A stretch of DNA of 64,000 nt. Origin: Tetmemena sp. SeJ-2015 (Eukaryota; Ciliophora; Spirotrichea; Sporadotrichida; Oxytrichidae). Each line of letters opens with the position of its first letter. Position 1 is the first letter of the stretch. Below are positions 22,801-38,085 of this stretch, piece by piece. The notes beneath the pieces were generated by a model. The model had not been told where the DNA came from. It saw nothing but the letters and a program-made list of their open reading frames with translations, and did no database searches. A program made the translations under genes and the position numbers. Location: the NCBI GenBank assembly GCA_027382625.1, contig JAJKFJ010022777.1, positions 1 through 64,000 of the forward strand. Direction: 5' to 3'.

Positions 22801-22919
22801 TATTTAACAAAACGAATTTATGAATATTTTAGTCAGAGATGAAGGAGAGGATGTCATAAAAGTCAGTAATTTCTGGCAAGCCACCATTAGCAACTTTTCC
22901 AAGTAAAAAAGAAGAATGA
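19883..22919 (+). CDS. EF-hand calcium-binding protein with low-complexity tail
   Basis: Plus-strand gene, proposed start ATG 19883 (MQNQVRPPTQTTLLLQDYQQ), TGA 22917-22919. An EF-hand pair lies at about 21690-21880. The first loop, DKNFDGGLNFKE, has the canonical D-x-N-x-D-G-x-x-N-x-x-E ligands. The second, DYDKEGEIGFFK, lacks the position-12 acid and probably binds weakly. A degenerate EF-like segment (FLDCDEEREGQCTKKELLEK) precedes it near 21300. The C-terminal third is Ser/Gln/Gly-rich. A GT-AG intron near 21155-21190 joins KKDK to RRYMKENDVDIMH. Several frame changes remain unresolved (near 20100, 20960, 21230, 21520, 22820), so it may still prove to be two genes. Calcium-dependent regulation is inferred from the EF-hand only. 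Confidence 0.6.
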
Positions 22920-23194
22920 GGAAGCTTCTATTTACATCACCTTATCAGTATAAATTTGATTTAAAGATGAGTAACATCAGCATATTCTAAAATCTTAATC
23001 AATAAGTAAAATGAAAAAAGTGTATGAAAGAAAATCTTGAAGCAATAATGAACATATATCAATTTATAAGAACTTCATAGGTAAAATCAGTCTGATATTT
23101 TTTCAAATAGTTAAGGCCTTGAATAGTCTTGCCACAAAGAGAACCAGAAATAGATTTGCTTGAAAGTATGACTGTGCTCTTCCTCTCAGCCTGC

Positions 23195-26679
<3,485 letters not shown>

Positions 26680-27010
26680 CTACTATAAATCATCAATAGG
26701 GGTATGTATGCATTTATGAATATTGTGAATATATGTGTATCTCAGAAATTATTGAAGTGAAGATGCGGATAGTGTTGAATGGTTCGATTAATGGAGAAGC
26801 TAGTTTAAATATTAACTGTGTCAATAAATTTTATTATCAAGATTAAATACACACCCTACTCTGTTTAAGTTTGAATTAATTTCTACATTTCTAACAACTA
26901 GCCTCACTCCTCTCCTCAGAAAATTCTGCTCATATATATTCAGTATGTATGCAAGTGGTATTTGTGATATCATTGTAATTGTAAATAATATATTGTTAAT
27001 ATTGATTAGA
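26680..27010. other. Non-coding spacer between MCM3 and the 27011 gene
   Basis: A 331-bp AT-rich stretch between divergent starts, the largest divergent promoter region seen here. No ORF, repeat array or RNA gene was recognised. It presumably holds both 5' UTRs and the chromosome-breakage/telomere-addition sites, which cannot be read from sequence alone. Confidence 0.4.
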
Positions 27011-27473
27011 ATGGGAAGAATAAAGCAATACAGAGCTGGCCAGGAGAAAAAGAAGAAGAAGCTCAGAAAGCAGAACAGGAAACTTCTTTCTATATTAAAT
27101 GATAAACTTAATAAGAAGAACGAGAACGAGATGTCTGATGATTCTGGAGAGGAAGTTGTAGAACAGACTTAGGAGCAGTAACTTAAAGACCAGCAGGAGG
27201 CTGCTCTCTCAGTTGGAAAGAAGAAGCAGATTTTCAAAAAAGAAAAATCGAAAGCCATCAAAGCCAAAATCATGGAACTCAAAGCTCAAAGTAAGAAACT
27301 CAACAAGAAGAAGTTAGAGGAGAAAGCATCCAAAAAGAAAATTGCTAAAGAGATTCACAGACTCAAGGCAGCTCTCAAAGCTTGCGAAGATGTCAACCTA
27401 AGTCAGATCATTCTTTAATTTTAATGAGATAGGAGGAGATGATAGTGATAGCGATGATGATATGATGGACTGA
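27011..27473 (+). CDS. Small Lys-rich protein with acidic tail
   Basis: ATG 27011 (MGRIKQYRAGQEKKKKKLRK) to TGA 27471-27473, about 145 aa. It is very basic, with repeated Lys/Arg runs and a predicted helix (KIMELKAQSKKLNKKKLEEK). The tail is acidic (GGDDSDSDDDMMD). The composition resembles nucleolar or ribosome-biogenesis factors, but no family was recognised. The frame to the acidic tail is restored by removing 22 bp between AGAT repeats (27405/27427). A 32-bp GT-AG splice at the same place also keeps frame. It lies divergent from MCM3. Confidence 0.65.
27405..27430. other. IES (or tiny intron), pointer AGAT
   Basis: AGAT at 27405-27408 and 27427-27430. Excision of 22 bp gives LSQIGGDDSD. 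Splicing GTCAG...ATAG would give a similar tail (LRGDDSD). The two cannot be separated without macronuclear or cDNA sequence. Confidence 0.55.
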
Positions 27474-27711
27474 TTCTCCAACACGAGAGATTAATTAATA
27501 ATGCTTATTTCTTTCACCCTTTCAATGCGAAAAATGCTTTCTTAATAAAAGTCATATGCACATTTGAGAGTAAGCAAAGCTTATTTGAAATACAATTATC
27601 GTTATTTCGTTCATGCTTTATAGACTTATAAGTTAGATATATCAGTAGGCTTGTCTGAGAATTTATTTGAATGCCTTCTTTGTGTTATAATAATTTATTC
27701 TATCTATTTCT

Positions 27712-30700
27712 TCATTACTGAGTGTTTTTAATTCGGGGAAGGGAAACATCAAGCTATCCTAAACCACTCTCTAATCTTTAGTTATTAGCTGTTCCACCAT
27801 GGAACTAGCCTCCTACAGGATAGCCATTAAAGCCAGCTCCATTGGCATTCCTTTGCACATTTCTAACTTTCTACTGCTTCAAAACTTCGTATGCGTCATT
27901 AGTATAGTTATTGTGCGGTGAATGACCGTCATAGTCATTACCTCCATCATCCTCCTCATCATAGTAATCATCTTCGTCTTAATCATAGTTGGTGTTATGA
28001 CGATAATTAGAAGAATTATTGTCATCCATAGCTGGGTTTTCATCAAATCTATTGCTATTGCTGGCACCTCCTCCATGTCCGTTGTTATTAGTATTGTGAG
28101 AGCCAGTATTTATGTAGTCAGCAGACTGGTTCATCCTATCTCTCTGAGAATTAGAGTTGTGAGACCAATGCCAGAAGATACTCCACCTCCTGCTGCCATT
28201 TGATTCACATACTCGACGTGGTTCCGCCTTGATTTCTTTTAGGAGGCTGAAGCTGAACCCTTGTCTGGAGTTCGAGGGGGTTTTACAGTGGAGCTAGTTT
28301 GATTTTAATGGAATGAGTTAGATGTATCAACTAGTTCTCTTTTCATCCTAAGACCTGAAGCTTGCACTGCAACTCCTGTTGTGTTCACATCTCTAGGAAG
28401 GAAATCATTTGTATACTAGTCTTATATATATCCGTTCAAGCCGCGAGAGTTCTAATTAATGTATCGACTATCGTCAGTTGATTACTACACTAATTAAGAA
28501 AGTAAGGAATAAGAGTGTGTAATTGTCTGTTCTGCGGTGGCATGCTCATCTACTTTTGGTTTATAAACTTAGCATTTTTACTGAGGACGGGAGACTTGTT
28601 TCTTGGGTCATCTGGATTACTGGGGTTTACCTCTTGAGTGCTATTTCCGTTGAATGAATGCATGTTAGAAGGGCCGAGACTGTGGCGTTACTTTTCATAA
28701 TTAGTAGTATTCATAACAGCGTAATTATGCTGTCCAATGAATTTAGAAGTACTTGATTAAGTGTTCTGTATCTATCCGTTCTTAAAATATAACTTGGTTG
28801 TCTGGGCTTAATTGGCTCTTGATTTGAAATACTGCTAAGAGACTTGCTGTTGCTGATTGTAAGCGTTTGCTAATGATTTCACTGTCCTGATTTTGTATTC
28901 TTGGTGCCTATCACTAGCCATAGTGTTTTCAGTAGCGGTTGCGGTCTATGAACTCATCTGAGATTACATGCCAAGTATGTTGCCCTTGCTCATGTTCCCT
29001 CTGCCAACCATCTATTTCTGGTAGTTAATTTGCTCAAGTTTCCTTTTCTTCTTGGTTCCTCCACCTCCTATTATGCTACCTGCAGTCATGGGGTTCACTT
29101 GCATTTATTGATCAGCTAACTCATCTTGAGCATTAATCGCACATCTAACTGGCTCATAGTCATCGTTGAATTCGTTATTGAGTGTTGCTTTTGGCATCAC
29201 TCCAGATGTCTACGATTTATTCACATTGTCTTTTTATTAGTGGAAGAATATAATCATCAAGACATATTGAAGTTTTGCCTTGTAGCTTGAAAATTAGCCC
29301 AGTTCATACTTGTCTATTCCAAGTGCTTTACTCTGTTTAAATAAATTTACTTCAAGGTTTTCAAGCACTTTCTTCTCTTTGACAAGTCGAGAAACATCGT
29401 TGTAAGAGTCTTTCCCTGTATATTCTTCAAGAATATTTATCCTGTCTCTTAGATCTTCATTCTCGTTCTGCAACTGGAAGATGTCTGCATTTAGATTATC
29501 AATCATCTCACTCTTATAGTAATCAAAATTTATGAAGACTCTACTTCTGAATAGTCTCTCTGAGGTTGAGATTACTTTAGAGCACTTCCTTCATCATATT
29601 TACTGTATGTATAATGCGCTCTGTGATTGCATCTTTACTTTCATTGGCGGCACTTGGTAGACCTGCAGATGCAAGAGGCTTATTCATATTGGCTATGTTT
29701 TGGAGTGTCTCACTCTTGTCTTTGAAGAATTTCTCAATGTTGTCCTTGTCTTTTATTATACGCTCTGTGATAATTGATCTCCTATCTGCACTAGTGTCAC
29801 CCCCTCTCTTTTCAGTAATTGCAGACGAGGCAGACCCCTAACGAATGGGATCTTGCTAAGAAGCCATTAGTGAAAGATCTGGAGTGATGCGAGAATTTGA
29901 AGCTGCTGTGCCTGGCATTAGTACATTTTTCAGATTCTGTTTAATGGTGTTTGGATTTTGACCAGTGATCTAGCTCAGGAATTGAATCGTATCATTAGCT
30001 TTTGCTAGCTCTTCGTTGAGAAGCTTGTTTTGCTTTTTCAAATCTTCAATGAGCCGCATCTTTGGATCGTCATTTCTAATGGGTTTATTGGATATGTAAC
30101 TCGCCTTTCCTGCATACTGAAGGGTGTTTATATTCTCTTCGACATACATATCACAAGGGTTGAGGCAGGCAATCATTAGACAGTAGCTGTTTCCTCCTAA
30201 ACTTTGTCTCAAAAGAGAAGTAAGTTTAGACTCACGATAAAAATCTAGACATAGATCAATATTCTTCGTTTAAGATAAGGTATGTAATTTGTATTAGCCC
30301 CTCCGTTTGAGGTTTAGTTTTAGCTTTTCTTGTCTGTGAGGGCAGTAATAACTTATCTGAGTGTGAATAAGGATTTATTGATATCGATGGATTCCTTATT
30401 TGCCACATTTCCAGTAAATGCTTATCTCTCTGAGCCAGCTAAATCAACCAGCTACAGTTTTGAAGTGATAACATTCTCAGGATATCTCAAATCCACCTGC
30501 TCTATGGTTAGACTTAGCATCATTTAAAAATATATCGTGTGGGATCTGCTAGATGAATTATTCATATTGTGCGAGGCAACTACCTTATTTCGGATTCCGA
30601 AGTGATAAAGAGCAAGAACATCATCTGGAGATCGGCACTCAAAGGTGTACAAGTTTTCTACTGTAAAGTGGTCCTATTTATTCCACTTTAGCTTTAAACC

Positions 30701-31541
30701 TGGTCCATCATTTATCAAACGTTTAAGCTGTGCTTTATTCAACAAGTCAAAAATTTTCTCCTTGTAGATTTGCAAGTAGGAGCAGTATACTGTGAACAAA
30801 TGAATTGAATTAAACTTTACATAACTTTGAGTGAACTTTTTCTTTTGGAGATTTTGTTATTGCTTGATTAGGTCAAATAGCAGCTAAATAGACCTTGGAA
30901 CTATGCCCTCGTTTTCTCCATGCTCAATTATGGGCTGAGGTATGCCTTTATCATTAGATCTGTATTTGTAGCCTTCCATAGTGAATGTCTTTCCAGATCC
31001 GGTTTGACCATAGGCAAATACAGTAGCATGGTATCCCTAAAATAATGGGTTACAGATATCTATTTGAAAAGAAAATTGATAATTTCACCATAGCACTCTA
31101 ATATCCGAAACTATCTCACAAAATTAACCACTCTAATAATCTCTTAAAACTTTTTTATCCTTGCAAGAATTCATTGAGAGATGATTGTATTTGCATAAGA
31201 ATGAATGATCTCTGAAAATAAAGCTCCAGAAGGTCAAAATTTCACTTACATCTACAACTTGCTTAATCATTTCTGCAACCTCCACTCTATCGAAGACTTT
31301 CCTCTGGGAAGTTTCTTATCCAAGCACGAAGTCAAATTGAGAATTCTTGTACAGATTATTCCTGTCGTGCAACACACTACAATATTCATTGAACAAAATG
31401 CTCCTCTCATTATAAACCTTACTTGATGCAGGAATTTTGCAAATCTACTTCAAGTTTGTTATCTGAGTGACCTTGGCGAACTTCATCCTCGAGCAGAGGC
31501 CTTATGCGCACAGCAACTTTAATGTTCGCAGCTTATATCAT
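27712..31541 (-). CDS. Kinesin-like motor protein with coiled coil and Asn/Gln-rich tail
   Basis: ATP-driven microtubule motor with an N-terminal motor domain. ATG 31541 gives MIQAANIKVAVRIRPLLEDE. Motifs: P-loop GQTGSGKT near 30986-31009, switch II LVDLAGSER near 30426-30451, and the motor end SLGGNSYCLMIACLNPCD with TLQYAGKASYISNKP near 30100-30200. A neck/stalk coiled coil follows (MRLIEDLKKQNKLLNEELAK and, near 29300-29500, DIFQLQNENEDLRDRINIL). The tail is rich in Asn, Gln and Gly and ends at TGA 27712-27714. About 220 bp beginning GTAAGT and ending TTTTAG separate KQVVD from GYHATVFAYGQTG (31030-31255): an intron, perhaps containing an IES. The kinesin subfamily was not determined. Confidence 0.9.
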
Positions 31542-31658
31542 TTATAATAAAAATTAAAATATTTACTTTTCTTCCTAACACTAACTGTGGGTACTCATGA
31601 TATTCGGGAGTAGATAAATTAGAAAAATAGGAATAAGGAATGATAATTATATTAAAAA

Positions 31659-32028
31659 ATGCTTTTGAGCACAAATCAAACTTCCAAGGGGAACTTGGAT
31701 TTCTCGTAGGCATATTTTTTCCGCTCTCAGCTAATTGTCCTTAAAATAAATTTATAGATTCGAATCTGATGACTCAGTTGACAAGATAACAGAGGAGATA
31801 AGAAGGATGAAGAAGATTATTCACTCTGGCGATTAAAGACCCTACTTACTAAACCCAAAGGAAAAGCTACTCTACAAACAAGTTACTAAAAATCTCAGAA
31901 TCATAGAGCAACAGCAGATAGCCTTCCAAAAAGAAGAGGAGACTATTCAAAGCTTCGACAAGCAAGCGCAGCTATAGTTTGTTAAAGTTTATCGTTATGA
32001 TCATTCTGATAAGAATTCAAAATTTTGA
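31659..32028 (+). CDS. Small helical protein, two exons
   Basis: ATG 31659 (MLLSTNQTSKGNLDFS), intron 31706-31757 (GTAGGC...TTATAG, 52 nt), TGA 32026-32028, giving 105 aa. The second exon encodes one long charged helix: DKITEEIRRMKKIIHSGDQR, LLNPKEKLLYKQVTKNLRII, EQQQIAFQKEEETIQSF. No IES is needed. It is divergent from the kinesin, with about 117 bp between the two starts. No family recognised, but the clean intron and phase make the model likely. Confidence 0.65.
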
Positions 32029-32051
32029 TGGAAAATAACCCAAAAGCATTT

Positions 32052-32977
32052 TCACTTAGAACTATGAGTAGCTTATTTTTCTAACTTCTTTGGAGTTGTT
32101 TAGGGTATATTTATGATGCTCTTATTTGTATTACTCCATCCGTTGAGAAAACTTCTATTGCTGCTATTTTTGTCTGTATTTTATTGGCTACCGCTCTTAG
32201 ATTTACCCCCTTGTGATCTTTTTAATTTCTATAAAACTTTTTATATAATAGAGTGACTTACAAAAACATTGCTTTGAGAACCTTTTCTATTAAAATATTG
32301 CTTGGCTCCTCCTACTTAAATAAGAGATCCAGCATTATTACGAGAAACTTGAGGATTAGTTGTAGTAGTTATCTCTACTTTGCTGAGAGAGCTTGGCATA
32401 AAGTTGCTGCTTTGAGTTATGAGAGCTTTAGTGATTCTACCACTACTCCTGCTTTCAATGTCTCTCTAATTAGTTCCTCTTGAGGCTAAGTCTCTGAGGG
32501 AGCTTAGTCTTTTACTTCTTGAGAGTGGACGAGAGTGAGTAGCTATAGAGTCTGTGTTAGCATTTGAAGTGGCATCACTCTCCTCACTATTTTCAAGCTG
32601 CTGTTCTTGAATAGGTTGCTTTTCATAAGGATTCTTTGAGCTTGCTTAGCTCTGCTTTTTTGACTATAAGCTGTTCTTCCCAACTATACTGACAGATTCC
32701 TTTTTGAATCTTGAAGCAATTAAATACTCAGATAAATTAAATTTGCAAACTACATCCTACCTCCAATTACCATAGCTTTTTACTCATTCGAAGCAATATT
32801 CTAATACGGTTTTTCCAAAGGCAGCTAATTTAATGGCTCATCTATTATAGGGTTTAGAGTTTAAGAGATAATTCTATCTATGGAATTGTCAATCTCTTGA
32901 GTTGGCATCGAAGTAATAATTTCAGGCAAGTAGCTATTACTCAAAATATCGATCGTGTTAGTTAAAGTCAAATTCAT
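32052..32977 (-). CDS. Ser/Asn-rich hypothetical protein
   Basis: ATG 32977 (MNLTLTNTIDILSNSYLPEI) to TGA 32052-32054, about 290 aa. The N-terminus is ordered and hydrophobic/acidic. From RFKKESVSIVGKNSL onward the protein is Ser/Lys/Asn-rich with many basic clusters. One frame change near 32700-32760 marks an IES whose pointer was not resolved. It is convergent with the small gene at 31659, the two stop codons being about 23 bp apart. Function unknown. Confidence 0.55.
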
Positions 32978-33141
32978 GGTATAAACAAAAATATTATCAA
33001 AAAATTCTAGTTTATTAGGAAAAATTAATTCAAGTTATGCATTTATTCAATCTTCTAAATTGTACTTTTAATTATCATAAAATGATTAAAATATTATCGC
33101 CAAGTTAATCATAAAAATTTTCATCCAAATTTTTGAATCAG

Positions 33142-34662
33142 TCATTTAACATCGTTATTTTAATAAATTCTGCTTTACTTAGTCTTTCTTGTGTGAATTT
33201 TTAGAATCCAAACTTTGATTAAGATTCTGGAGTTAACTTCTTCTGGTAAAATCAAGTGCAAAATTAGGAGTCTGTCTGATGAAATAGCCTATCCTTTTTT
33301 GGGTAAGTTCTCTAGTCCTATCTCATAAAGTGATTAAGGATCCATATCTCCGTTAATTAAAGATTTCCTTCTTTAAGATTAAGATCCTAAGTAGCCCTAA
33401 ACAGACCGATTTACACTGAATCTCCTTACCCGAAATAAAGATTAAGCAGTTTAAACATCCTCAACGCGGATAGAGGGAGAAAGAGAAACCATATTTTAAA
33501 TTGATTTCAACTGCGATTATTGAACAGCGATCTGGTCTTGGACACTCTTTCTCATTAACTTCCTCTTTCTTATAAGATTTTCAACTGAGCCTTACTTTCT
33601 TTCTTAAAGCTTTTCTAATTAGGATTCCGGCTGCTAAATTCAATTAAAGACAATATATTGAATTATTTTAGAAGGAAAATTTTTAATTCTAACTTCCTAA
33701 ATAGGGATATTGCTGATGCTTTCTCTCTTTGAGAGCAACTATTGATTGCTCTTTCTATTATGATGTTTATCAATTGCTCCTCCATAGTTAAGAATCATCT
33801 TCGAGAGTCTTTCTCTATCTCTTGCGCTAAGCTAATTATCTATAAAATCAATTAAATTTAACTACTATATTTCTGCATTCTGATTAGAATCTTGCCTCGC
33901 GTTTTGATGATCATCATATTCATCCTCATCACAATTTTGCAATACTCTTTCAACTGAAAGCCCATAGTTAATGCCTGTTGTTCTTTTGTGTGCGAACTGC
34001 TGAACTTAAAAGTTCTTAGAGCTAATAACTTCCTGCAGATTTTTGTAAGGATTCGCAGCATAAGAAAAAAACAACTCAAAATAATAAAAATAATGTCTCT
34101 AGCTGTAAAACTTTTAGCGTTTTTACCACTAAAAGGATCAGACTATGAAGATTTGAGCAAGTCGAACCTTGCTCTGATGTCATCTTGAAATTTGTAAAAG
34201 TTCCTCTTCCTTTGTTTTTTGTCCTACAAGTCTCTCAGGGACATGTCATTCATTTTCTGCATCCAAAAATGAAACAGAAAAGATAAAGCTTCCTTTATTG
34301 CTAAGATTCGGAATAAAGGATTTGCGGGTGGAGACTCTCACTTTCTCGATCATGACTATTGTTTCTTTAGCTCTTTTTATCACTTCCTTGTGCCCTATTA
34401 TTGAAGTATTCTTTATTATTTTGTCTCTGATAATAAAAGTATAGTTATAGAAAATATTATGATCGACTGACTAATTGAATTTGCTTGCCTCATTTAATTT
34501 TTACTCTAAGCCTTCAAATAATTCCTTCTCTGCCGCCATATTTTTCTGCAAATTAGCCATTCCTTTGGAAGCCTCTAGTTTCTTGCCAGCGAGAGAGTTT
34601 TATAATAAAATGTTTAAAAATAGCAAGTTCTAATGAATCTTCTTCGCAAACTGCGCTTGCAT
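33142..34662 (-). CDS. Coiled-coil hypothetical protein
   Basis: ATG 34662 (MQAQFAKKIHQNLL) to TGA 33142-33144. The N-terminal half is helical (GKKLEASKGMANLQKNMAAE, EVIKRAKETIVMIEKVR). A second block is MNDMSLRDLQDKKQRKRNF with KFQDDIRARFDLLKSS. The C-terminal half is polar (DEDEYDDHQNARQDSNQNAE, ARDRERLSKMILNYGGAID). The ending includes MVSLSPSIRVEDVQ and LLILHLILPEEVNSRILIKV. Frame changes near 34270, 34090, 33650 and 33500 imply several unresolved IESs. It is divergent from the RUN-domain gene, with only about 67 bp between starts. No family recognised. Confidence 0.45.
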
Positions 34663-34729
34663 TAAATAAGTAGATTAAGGAGATAAAATTCAAGAAAAAT
34701 TAGAAATAATAATTTGTATTAATCGTAAA

Positions 34730-37700
34730 ATGCTCTAATTTATCAAAGCCAACACTTAAAAGCTATAAGAAAAGGTCTCTCAAACCATTTAAGAGGTACA
34801 GAACACTAAATTTGTAGAGAATGTGTAAAAATTTATGGATGATACTGATGAAGGATATGAACAACCCATCGATTTAGAAGAGGAGAAACTCACTATGAGT
34901 GAGAAACTATCCTTGATCATAAATAAGTCACAACTCCTCACAGATAAAGAAAAGACATTCATCTTTGAGTATGTCAATAGCAATCCGTAAAATGTTCAGA
35001 CAGGAGAATCCATTGACAGATTTGGAAGGAACCTTGTCATCGTACTCAATCTATTCTTCGAATATGGATATCTTGAGATGTCTCCACTCACAAAGCATAT
35101 AGCTCCACACTACTGGGATCTCATTTCTACTCACTTTAGCTCCTACTCATCAGTCTCTTATATCCTATTTTTAAGTTAGGTTGGTATAATAATTTGATCC
35201 TCTAAGTGCTAAGCGAAAACAAGGAGCCTGCAGAGTGTGCTTTGAGTTGGATTACCTTGACTCTAAATGAGCAGGATGTGCTTTACTATTGCATGCAAGA
35301 GATAATGTCTAACTCTCAGTTTTTGAGCCACTATGACCCCAAGTTGAGTTTCTTCCACAGTAATAAGCAAGATTTGCTTAGATCTAGCAGAGTCATCTAT
35401 CAATACAAACTTAGTCTCAATAACAAACTTAATGAGAGGTACTAAGCCTACCTAACTGAGAGTTTAAAGATGAGGATGCAATAAAATCTTGGAATAGAGG
35501 CCAGAGACAGTGTCAAAGTAAAATCTACTTCATAAGAGTAGACAAATACTCAAGGTGCTCTGAATTCTCAAACTTAAAATCAGGAGCAGGATGAAGTTAT
35601 TTAAAATGAAGATATATCAGATAAAAGTGCCAAGGCATAGATCTTAAACTAGGAGCTGGAAAGTTTCGTTTATAGATTATTTTAAGTAACGTGTTGCGCC
35701 TCGAAAGTAATGAATCAAATCTTAAAGATTAGCTTCCTCATTTAGACTCTAATTATGATAACAAGACAGAAGATATGAAGACTCCTTCTTAAATATAGTT
35801 TGTAATATATCTTTAAATTTAAGCAATAAACCAAGTTTAGAATTCTTTTGAATAGTAAGCTATTACATAGTCATCAAGAATAGAATAAAATGATGACCTC
35901 ATCTCACTTTCAAAGAGAAAATAGATTTAGAATTTTGATCAGAAAAATTCGCATGAAAATTCCCAATTTCCTTAATAGCAAATGCATTCGAACTAAAAAG
36001 ATATTTATGAGTACAAGATGTAATCAGAGATAGCACTTTTTTAATCAAGTAATATCCTTTAACCAGAAAAGTAAAATACGAAGATGCAAAAGAAATAAGA
36101 TATGCAACTTTTGTATTAAGAATATGCTGAAAGTATAAATTTTGACGAGTAGCTTGAAAGTTATAGGAAAGATACATTCGCACCTAGAACTTCAAGACTC
36201 AATTTATTCCAGAAAACTGAATTAAACTCAAATTCATCTTAAAAACCATCATAATAATCCTCTGCTAATGCACAGAGAGAAATTTCACCACTTATAATTA
36301 AGCATGATGGCTCACCAAGCTTTGGAAATTTTCTTCCCTCAGAAAATAACGATATCAGTCAAAGATACTTTAATAATTAAAAAGAGACAGACTTAAATTT
36401 CAATTCATTCAAGTATATGTCTGGAATGAGTTGCCTATGATTCAGGAACTAATGGATTTTTATGGTCAGATTAATATGAGAGCTCTGAATATCATAACTA
36501 ATAGTTAAATTAAAATCAAAAGAGTATGAATATGTTGAAAAAGTAGATACAAAAAGATCCTCATAACCCTTTTTACTAATATAATGATGTTGAGACTAAT
36601 TAAGTTAGGAAAGATCTCAAGTAAAAGACTATTCATAATGAGAAAGGAAATGAGGATGAATATTATAAAAGTAGCCTAAGCGAGCAAATATTTTTCTCAA
36701 AAATTTGAGCTTTATTAATTCCTTTAGATATTTTTTTAATGAGATTCTTTTTTAAGTGAAATAATTTTCAGTAACGACAAATTATTTAATCATCTCAATT
36801 CAATGATTGATACGATTATTTATTAGAATTAGCTTTAGCTTTAGAGAGTGAAAAAAGGGCATTTATTAAAAAATTCACAAAAGTCAGTAATAGATTTAAA
36901 TTGAACATTCATTTTAAAATGAATGCTAAATTTATAATAACTGATTAAAAATAATGACGGTTTTGATAATAGAGAGATATCTCCTCTTCGTTTTCTAGAT
37001 GGTGGAGATTAATTAAGGGCAAATCTTAAGAATTCTAAAATAAGCATGCAACAAGTTGCATTTTTATGAATGAGATGATTTTATATTGCCTTTCTAAAGA
37101 ATTATTTGAAATCTGGATCTACTCCAGAGGCGAAATCAATCTAAAGAAGTATAATAGAACTTAAAAATTCAGAGTAAACATTCTTGTCAGAGTTTCAGTC
37201 AATACTAACAAAGAAAGAATACAATCAATCAGCGGTTGATCGTTTCTTCAAAAAGAATACTAGTCGCTTTGCTCCTAATACTCCATAGACAGCTTGCCAT
37301 AATTGTGGTAAAGGCCTGAATACTGTCTGGTCAAAGATAACTCTAAAACGAAAATTCTGCAATTTCTGCATGGCTGATGTATGCTCTAAAGATTGTCTGT
37401 CAGATGAAAAGTTTGTGATTCCACGCGAGTTTACCCTAAGATATGACCTTGAGCAGAAGTAAGTGTGCAAGCATGCAGCTATATTCCTTAAGAGAAGGAC
37501 CTATGTTAAAATTACAAATAATCATCCTCAGGTGATGTTGCGCTAGCAGCTTTTTGAATTTATGATCTCTCGAAGGAAACTTCATAAAGTTTTTGATGGC
37601 ATCAAGTGTGTAATAAATTAAAATTTTGTGATGCCTGGAAAGACATCCTTGAGAAGAATGGACATGCAAGTGAGAAAAATCAAAAATAAGTTAAATCGAT

Positions 37701-38005
37701 ATCATATGATAAAATTTACTAAAAATCTTGTCTTAAAGGAAGCATATTTGGACTTGCAACAACTTTCTCTATTTAAATCTGGATAGCTTATAGAGAAGCT
37801 ACGTGCTGCACGCTAACTGCTACTTAATCATATTTAAAATTGTCAGACCTGTGAATTGACAAAGTACAGGTGCATAATTTGTAAATAGTCTCCAGGATTC
37901 TATGACTTTGACTTTGAAATTTACACAGAATGCAGCAAGTGTCGTTAGAAAATGCACAACTTATGCGCTAAAAGACACAAATGTGGTAAGTATAGCAATG
38001 ATTGA
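34730..38005 (+). CDS. RUN-domain and Rubicon-homology zinc-finger protein
   Basis: Proteins with an N-terminal RUN domain and a C-terminal Cys-rich Rubicon-homology domain (RUBCN, PLEKHM, DEF8 group) bind Rab7-type GTPases and control late endosome and autophagosome traffic. ATG 34730 (MLQFIKANTQKLQEKVSQTI). RUN-like block at about 34990-35440: GRNLVIVLNLFFEYGYLEM, CALSWITLTLNEQDVLYYC, LSHYDPKLSFF. The middle is Ser/Asn/Gln-rich. Zinc-binding block at 37270-37985: CHNCGK, KFCNFCMADVCSKDC, FVIPREFTLRYDLEQKQVC, CQTCELTKYRCIICK, CSKCRQKMHNLCAKRHKC. The TGA at 38003-38005 follows; a GTAAGT there may instead start a last intron. An IES at 35162/35197 is fixed, and an AT-rich block at 36700-36965 is probably another. 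Confidence 0.75.
35162..35201. other. IES in RUN gene, pointer ATCCT
   Basis: ATCCT at 35162-35166 and 35197-35201. Removing 35 bp joins SSYSSVSYIL to QVLSENKEPAEC in frame and removes a TGA. Confidence 0.85.
36700..36965. other. Probable long IES in the RUN gene, pointer unresolved
   Basis: About 260 bp of very AT-rich sequence with many TGA codons separates coding that ends SSLSEQIFF from coding that resumes EISPLRFLDGGD. No GT-AG ends fit. A repeat flanking both sides could not be chosen with confidence. Confidence 0.5.
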
Positions 38006-38085
38006 TATATTAATTTTTAAAAATTGTAAAATCTTTTATTGAATAGATCTTGTGCCAATTATAATTTAATAAGAGAAATAGGAAA

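Noticed and set aside
27922..28203. Very hydrophobic plus-strand ORF resembling a membrane protein
   Set aside because: It is the antisense of the Asn/Asp-rich kinesin tail; AAT/GAT codons read as Ile/Val/Ser on the other strand.
31519..31713. Minus-strand ORF beginning MPTRNPSSPWKF upstream of the kinesin
   Set aside because: It overlaps the 5' end and intron of the divergent plus-strand gene at 31659. The kinesin motor domain starts properly at 31541.
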